The notes under the pieces: model-generated
What the model saw: only the letters and a program-made list of their open reading frames with translations
What the model was told of the DNA's origin: nothing
Databases searched by the model: none
NCBI GenBank assembly: GCA_022837185.1
Contig: JALHJD010000101.1
Span: forward strand, 1-9,506
Origin: Desulfobacteraceae bacterium
GTDB taxonomy: Bacteria; Desulfobacterota; Desulfobulbia; Desulfobulbales; Desulfobulbaceae
Direction: 5' to 3'
DNA length: 9,506 nt
Part shown: positions 5,958 to 9,506 of the stretch, piece after piece
Position numbering within the stretch: the stretch's first letter is position 1
Layout: the number at the start of each line of letters is the position of its first letter
Program-made: the position numbers and the translations under genes

Positions 5958-7598
5958 TCAGCAGACATACCTGATCTGCAGGCGTTCGGCCGCAGCCGCA
6001 TCGTCTATGCCCAGGGCGTCGGACATGCCGATGGGCAGGCTCTGCGAGCGGCCGAGCGGGGCCATGATCTTTTTCATTTCGGTCCGGATCGCCATGAAGG
6101 TGTCGGCCACCCGCTGAGCGACTTCATCGGGATCGAGACGGCGGTACAGCTTTTCATTCTGACTGGTTATGCCCTTGGGACAGAGGCCGACATTGCAGAT
6201 ATTGCAACGGCCCATCTCGTTGCCCAGACAGCCGGCCGCGGCCTGCATGATATACTTGCCGATATTCACCCCGGAGGCGCCAAGCATGATCAGGGCCATG
6301 CCGTTCTGGGTGATATTGCCGTTTTTGCCGATACCCCCGGCGGCAAAGAGCGGGATTTCGTTCTGCCGGCCCTGGGCCACCAGGTCGAGATAGCATTCCC
6401 GCAGGTTCGAGGCGATGGGGTGGCCGGTGGCGTCCATGCTGACGTTGTAAGCCGCCCCGGTCCCGCCGTCCACCCCGTCGATGAGCAGGCCGGCGGCATA
6501 GGGATTGCGCACCAGATTGTTCAGCACCGCCTTGGCCGACGTGGTGCCTGATATCTTGGGGTATACGGGAACCCGGAAGCCGAAGGCCATGGACATGGTC
6601 TGAATCATCTTCATGACGCTTTCCTCGATGGAATACAGCGTCTGGTGCACGGGCGGCGAAGGCAGGTCGACGCCTTCGGGAACGCCGCGGAGGCGGGCGA
6701 TCAGCCGGGAGACCTTGAACCACATCAGCAGGCCCCCGTCACCGGGCTTGGCGCCCTGGCCGTATTTGATCTCGATGGCGGCGGGATCGCACTGCATTTC
6801 GGGAATGGCGCGGATGATCTCGTCCCAGCCGAAATAGCCGGAGGCGATCTGGAGAATGACGTATTTCAAAAACGGGCTTTTCAACACCCAGGGCGGCACG
6901 CCCCCCTCTCCCGTGGCCATGACCACGGGGATGCCCAGCTCCTCGTTGCAGTAGGCCACCCCCTGGAGGAGTCCCAGCCACATGTTGGGGGAAAGGGCGC
7001 CGAAGGACATGGAGCCGATGATGAAGGGGAAAATTTCCCTGGTCGGGGGAATCCACTCGCCGGCGGCCTGGCGCCGGAGAAACTCCTCCGGAGGCAGGAC
7101 CCGGCCGAGGATGGTGTTTAGGTTGAATTCATGCCGGCCCGCATCCAGGGCGGGATCGGTAAGCATGGAGATTCTGTTGAAAACGATCCGGTCGAGGAAT
7201 GTTCTGCCGGGGACATTGCGGCGGCCGCCCCGCTTCCAGGCCTCCCCCTTCTGGTGGATATGGAACAGGGAGCGGTTTTCGTTGGTGTTCGGCACCGGGC
7301 CGATGGCCTCGTTGGGACAGACCATGGAGCACATGCCGCAGCCGACGCATTTGTGTTCAATGGTGGTGCGCTGGCGGATGCCGACGAACGTGCGGTAGTC
7401 GCTGCCCCGTTTCTTTTTCAGGATGTCAAGCTTGGGTATCCGCTGCCGCCTGTAGGTCAGGTAAATGGCCTGGACCGGGCAGACGGAGGTGCAGCGGCCG
7501 CACAGGGTGCAGCGGTCCTCGCGGTGCTGGATTATCCAGGGCAGGTCGCTGTAGGTCAGGCTGCCTGGGGAAGTGTAAACGGATCGAACTGAGACCAT
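5958..7598 (-). CDS. gltB2: Glutamate synthase FMN/Fe-S synthase subunit with N-terminal 2x[4Fe-4S] domain
   Basis: A 546-residue protein carrying the central (synthase) module of GltB. It should bind FMN and an Fe-S cluster and reduce the 2-iminoglutarate made from 2-oxoglutarate and ammonia. The N-terminus is a two-cluster ferredoxin domain: C30/33/36/40 (CTLCGRCTSVCP) and C84/87/90/94 (CVGCGMCSMVCP). The (beta/alpha)8 barrel follows, with IGSMSFGALS (~195-204), EIKYGQGAKPGDGG (~276-289), SPPVHQTLYSIE (~314-325), GVDGGTGA (~375-382) and AAGGIG (~419-424). The 3Fe-4S-type motif of GltB is C465/C468/C473 in CNICNVGLCPKG. The frame is open further upstream, but ATG 7598 follows AAGGAGATGGTCAT, a strong ribosome-binding site. 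It overlaps the end of the amidotransferase gene by 43 bases, pointing to translational coupling. The split, ferredoxin-carrying form resembles the archaeal-type GOGAT also found in some anaerobic bacteria. Confidence 0.93.
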   Translation of the reverse strand: MVSVRSVYTSPGSLTYSDLPWIIQHREDRCTLCGRCTSVCPVQAIYLTYRRQRIPKLDILKKKRGSDYRTFVGIRQRTTIEHKCVGCGMCSMVCPNEAIGPVPNTNENRSLFHIHQKGEAWKRGGRRNVPGRTFLDRIVFNRISMLTDPALDAGRHEFNLNTILGRVLPPEEFLRRQAAGEWIPPTREIFPFIIGSMSFGALSPNMWLGLLQGVAYCNEELGIPVVMATGEGGVPPWVLKSPFLKYVILQIASGYFGWDEIIRAIPEMQCDPAAIEIKYGQGAKPGDGGLLMWFKVSRLIARLRGVPEGVDLPSPPVHQTLYSIEESVMKMIQTMSMAFGFRVPVYPKISGTTSAKAVLNNLVRNPYAAGLLIDGVDGGTGAAYNVSMDATGHPIASNLRECYLDLVAQGRQNEIPLFAAGGIGKNGNITQNGMALIMLGASGVNIGKYIMQAAAGCLGNEMGRCNICNVGLCPKGITSQNEKLYRRLDPDEVAQRVADTFMAIRTEMKKIMAPLGRSQSLPIGMSDALGIDDAAAAERLQIRYVC

Positions 7599-8695
7599 AT
7601 GACCATCTCCTTCCGGTGGGGTGGAATGATGACTGTGTGTTCCCGCATGGGCTGAAAATCGAGGGACCGGTCGCGATCCGGCACCATGGCGTCGACGCCG
7701 CAGATCTCGGAAGCGATGGCCCATACCCCGGGCCGGCCGCCGACCGTGGCCGGGCGCATTTTCTTGTGGTCCATGACCAGCAGGCAGGTTTCATCGGGCA
7801 GGGTGCCGATGACGGCATTGGGCCCGTCGATGATGAGCCGGCGGCAGACCGCCCGCAGGCCCTTGAGAAAATCGCCCTGGGGATGGACATCCAGTTCCTC
7901 TGTTTTCAGGGGAGTGATGACATGCTTGTAGGCCTCAAGGGGAAGCTTCAGTTTTTTGATGACGTAGTGGAGGATATGGGTGAACACCTCCGAGTCGCTC
8001 TGGTAGCCGGTGTAACCGGGAAACCCCTTGCCGGTCAGCCATTCCTTGATGGGCACGAAGGCGGTGTTTTCCCCGTTGGTCATGGTTGCTATCCCCTGGA
8101 TGAAGAAGGGGTGGCAGGCGTAAAGGTTGATGCCGTAGTTGGTGTTCTGCCGGCCCTGGGCCATGACCACATTGGCCTTGAGGCGGCCGTCATGGAGCCC
8201 GAGGGCGTCGCCGACCTGGAGGGGCCAGCCCACCTCCTTGATCATGACGACATTGGGCCAGAAGGAAAAAGCCGTGAGGTCGCCGCCGTGCTCTTCCCCG
8301 TTTTTGCGCAGCTCCAGGCGGATCCGCATGTTCCTCTCCTCACCCGCTTCATGGGACGGATCGACATTGGACGGCTCCCTGTACACCCTGACGATATATT
8401 TTTCCCGGTCCCGTGCTTCTATCAGGCCCGGAGTCATGGCAAAGTTATGATCATAGATCAATTCGTAGCCGCGCTCGGACATGAAGACGTTCAGACGCTG
8501 CAGGGCCTCTTCGGTGTGGGCGATGCCCGAGAAGATCGGCCAGCGGCCCTTGTAATTGAAATCTTCAAACTCGATGCCGCGCAGCAGCAGTCCGAGGCCG
8601 CTGCCGTCGTATCCCTCCTGCATGGCCTCCATGGCGGTCAGGACTTCATAGGGCGAAAAGGGAATGTCCGCGGTTTTCAACGCTAAACGACACAT
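7556..8695 (-). CDS. gltB1: Glutamate synthase glutamine amidotransferase subunit (class II, GltB N-terminal module)
   Basis: A 379-residue Ntn-type glutaminase subunit that should release ammonia from glutamine for the synthase subunit. The ATG at 8695 is chosen over a GTG at 8707. It puts Cys2 (MCRLALKT) right after the initiator Met, so Met removal exposes the catalytic N-terminal nucleophile, and GGAGAG lies just upstream. Class II amidotransferase motifs follow: NYGIN near 186-190, HPF near 195, NGEN near 207-210 and GYQSDSE near 230-236. A region around 285-335 (IIDGPNAVIGTLPDE, LLVMDHKKMRPA, IASE) matches the C-terminal part of GOGAT amidotransferase modules. First gene of the glt operon. 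Asparagine synthase, GlmS or PurF are unlikely because none of their second domains is present and the neighbours are the other GOGAT modules. Confidence 0.9.
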   Translation of the reverse strand: MCRLALKTADIPFSPYEVLTAMEAMQEGYDGSGLGLLLRGIEFEDFNYKGRWPIFSGIAHTEEALQRLNVFMSERGYELIYDHNFAMTPGLIEARDREKYIVRVYREPSNVDPSHEAGEERNMRIRLELRKNGEEHGGDLTAFSFWPNVVMIKEVGWPLQVGDALGLHDGRLKANVVMAQGRQNTNYGINLYACHPFFIQGIATMTNGENTAFVPIKEWLTGKGFPGYTGYQSDSEVFTHILHYVIKKLKLPLEAYKHVITPLKTEELDVHPQGDFLKGLRAVCRRLIIDGPNAVIGTLPDETCLLVMDHKKMRPATVGGRPGVWAIASEICGVDAMVPDRDRSLDFQPMREHTVIIPPHRKEMVIWSQFDPFTLPQAA

Positions 8696-8777
8696 GACTC
8701 TCTCCACGCAGAACAGATTTGGCTTGCTTTGTAACTACATGTCATAATTTGAAAAATCAAAGATAGTATCGCTGCTT

Positions 8778-8806
8778 TTTTTCCCGGCGCGCCGGCCCGG
8801 GAAAAA
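8778..8806 (-). promoter_or_regulatory. Strong hairpin in the glt operon 5' leader
   Basis: A 10-bp stem, TTTTTCCCGG (8778-8787) with CCGGGAAAAA (8797-8806), closes a 9-base GC-rich loop. The centre also contains the self-complementary 12-mer CCGGCGCGCCGG. It lies 83 to 111 bases upstream of the amidotransferase start. On the - strand the T-run is the 5' arm and the A-run the 3' arm, so it lacks the T-tail of an intrinsic terminator. A leader control structure or a protein-binding palindrome are both possible. Confidence 0.45.
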
Positions 8807-8819
8807 GGCAAGGGTTTAA

Positions 8820-8848
8820 GAATTACATGGCGAGAAAATCTCTGTCAA
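8820..8848 (-). promoter_or_regulatory. Candidate glt operon promoter
   Basis: A perfect -35 hexamer TTGACA occupies 8848-8843 on the - strand. At 17 bases spacing the -10 is TAATTC (8825-8820), a poor match to TATAAT (2 of 6); shifting one base gives 3 of 6. Such a promoter would give a leader of roughly 115-120 bases carrying the strong hairpin, and would need an activator. The terminator near 8945-8981 implies that the operon's own promoter lies between about 8700 and 8945. Confidence 0.35.
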
Positions 8849-8944
8849 GTGCAAAGACAGTCATTCTTGTAATTTTTTCATAATTCCGGTGAACCACCTC
8901 AGAGACTGAAAAAATTAATATTACATAAATGTGACTTTCGGCTG

Positions 8945-8981
8945 AAAAAAACCGCCCTGCCCGGGATGAAGGGTGGCAGGG
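8945..8981 (-). terminator. Intrinsic terminator facing the glt operon
   Basis: On the - strand, CCCTGCC (8981-8975) pairs with GGCAGGG (8961-8955) over 7 bp around a 13-base loop. CGG and then seven T (8951-8945) follow. This is the form of a rho-independent terminator. It would stop leftward transcripts arriving from beyond the right window edge before they enter the glt operon, or it could be the end of an upstream gene not seen here. The 13-base loop and the 3-base gap before the T-run lower confidence. Confidence 0.55.
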
Positions 8982-8999
8982 GATGAGGATTGCGGTCGT

Positions 9000-9156
9000 G
9001 ATGCTCAGCCGCGCAGGTTGGGCTGAGCCGGCGAAGCCCAGCGTAATCGACGGGAATTGTTGGGGTTCGATCAGCCCACCCCCAACTATGTGACTCACAA
9101 CATCCTTCTCCAGGGGGAGAAGGTGCCCCGCAGGGGCGGATGAGGGGGTTCCTCAT
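9000..9156. repeat. Structured interspersed repeat, copy A
   Basis: Bases 9000-9116 align with 9391-9506 at about 90% identity (11 substitutions and one single-base gap by eye). Internal inverted repeats include GGGCTGA paired with TCAGCCC, and CGAAGCCCA nearly complementary to TGGGGTTCG. The tail continues as three hairpins in a row: CCTTCTCC/GGAGAAGG (9104-9123), GCCCC/GGGGC (9125-9137) and ATGAGG/CCTCAT (9140-9156). It resembles REP/MITE-like non-coding repeats of proteobacteria, from memory. It encodes no protein of its own; the short frames through it are repeat-derived. Confidence 0.7.
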
Positions 9157-9183
9157 ACCCACAGAGAAACTGCAAGAATCACA

Positions 9184-9201
9184 TCGAAATCGAAATCGAA
9201 A
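9184..9201. repeat. Short tandem hexamer array (TCGAAA)3
   Basis: Three perfect copies of TCGAAA lie in a row. The inverse motif family recurs about 100 bases to the right in opposite orientation, so the two arrays could pair. Period six keeps any reading frame open across it. Confidence 0.7.
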
Positions 9202-9304
9202 ATTAACCAACCGGCCAAGGGCGGATACGATATTTTCATCCTCGCATCGGCGGAAGAGGTAATGCTCTTCAAGTCGTCAGAAGCGAGCAGGGATTGGGGG
9301 AATC

Positions 9305-9341
9305 GATTTCGATCCCGATTTCGATTTGGATTTTGGATTTG
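9305..9341. repeat. Degenerate hexamer array of the GATTTC family
   Basis: Units read GATTTC, GATCCC, GATTTC, GATTTG, GATTTTG, GATTTG. GATTTC is a rotation of the complement of the TCGAAA unit at 9184-9201, so the two arrays are inverted relative to each other. Translation in either direction gives alternating acidic or hydrophobic residue pairs (for example QIEIGIEID), typical of a spurious frame over a simple repeat. Confidence 0.6.
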
Positions 9342-9390
9342 GTTTCACGGTGAAAAGGACTGGAGGGATCGAAATGGATCGGCGAACCGC

Positions 9391-9506
9391 GATGCTCAGC
9401 CGGGCAGGTTGGGCTGAGTTGGCGAAGCTCAACATAACCGAGGGAATTGTTGGGGTTCGCTCGGCTCACCGCCAACTATGTGACTCACAACATCCTTCTC
9501 CAGGGG
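9391..9506. repeat. Structured interspersed repeat, copy B (cut by window end)
   Basis: Direct repeat of copy A, offset by 391 bases and in the same orientation. Conserved blocks include GGGAATTGTTGGGGTTCG and the final CCAACTATGTGACTCACAAC. It runs into the window edge within the first arm and loop of the tail hairpin, so it probably continues. Changes between the copies fall mostly in the inverted-repeat arms. Confidence 0.7.

Larger units (their letters stand above)
9157..9390. other. Spacer between repeat copies, no recognised gene
   Basis: This 234-base stretch holds the two hexamer arrays near 9184-9201 and 9305-9341 and about 100 bases of unique sequence between them. No ribosome-binding site with a convincing start and no known protein motif is seen. 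One + strand frame reads KGGYDIFILASAEEVMLF near 9215-9270, but it has no clear start and I cannot assign it. It may be a decayed gene remnant or simply non-coding. Confidence 0.35.

Noticed and set aside
5813..6001. 62-residue - strand frame between the synthase and fusion genes
   Set aside because: It overlaps the end of the synthase gene in another frame and shows no ribosome-binding site or motif.
7199..8686. 495-residue open frame on the + strand
   Set aside because: It is antisense to the amidotransferase and the start of the synthase gene. Composition is that of a GC-rich shadow frame, with no recognisable domain, while the - strand proteins have clear catalytic motifs.
8748..8761. 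TTTGA-N4-TCAAA palindrome as an FNR/CRP-type site
   Set aside because: The FNR consensus is TTGAT-N4-ATCAA and this is shifted by one base. It also lies downstream of the likely transcription start, in AT-rich DNA.
8823..9210. Two overlapping - strand frames of 91 and 103 residues
   Set aside because: Both run through repeat copy A and the terminator. The translated repeat (RRLSPTC) recurs in the frame through copy B, so they are repeat-derived and not genes.
9269..9475. 68-residue - strand frame
   Set aside because: It covers repeat copy B and the hexamer array; the QIEIGIEID stretch is simple-repeat translation.
9000..9506. CRISPR array
   Set aside because: Only two copies, far too long and too widely spaced, diverged from each other, and no cas genes are present.

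Overview
The window looks like a piece of a GC-rich anaerobic bacterial chromosome, most likely a deltaproteobacterium (Desulfobacterota or Desulfuromonadota type). That placement is an inference from the iron-sulfur-rich split glutamate synthase and from the style of the interspersed inverted repeats. No rRNA or other phylogenetic marker is present, so it is weak.

Left part (1-3391): three genes encode metallo-beta-lactamase (MBL) fold proteins from three different subfamilies. They are an RNase Z-like protein cut by the window edge (+), a class-B-like hydrolase (-), and a beta-CASP RNA nuclease (+). The second and third are divergent across a 459-base spacer. That spacer holds a cluster of palindromes, a 75-base imperfect inverted repeat and possible promoters. 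A 12-bp GC-rich hairpin separates the beta-CASP gene from the convergent operon that follows.

Centre and right (3443-8695, all -): a three-gene operon encodes a split glutamate synthase (GOGAT). The transcription order is a glutamine amidotransferase (N-terminal GltB module), an FMN/Fe-S synthase module with an added 2x[4Fe-4S] ferredoxin domain, and a fusion of the GXGXG module of GltB with a GltD-like FAD/NAD(P)H oxidoreductase and a second 2x[4Fe-4S] domain. The order matches the module order of one-piece GltB followed by GltD. Together they should move ammonia from glutamine to 2-oxoglutarate, with electrons from NAD(P)H and/or ferredoxin reaching the FMN through Fe-S clusters.

Far right (8696-9506): there is no convincing gene. 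The glt leader contains a strong hairpin and a possible promoter. Upstream of it lie an intrinsic terminator facing the operon, two ~117-base direct repeats about 90% identical and 391 bases apart, and two short hexamer arrays of opposite orientation between them.

I see no CRISPR array, tRNA, rRNA, transposase or phage gene. The most distinctive items are the architecture of the split GOGAT and the structured non-coding DNA on both sides of the coding blocks.
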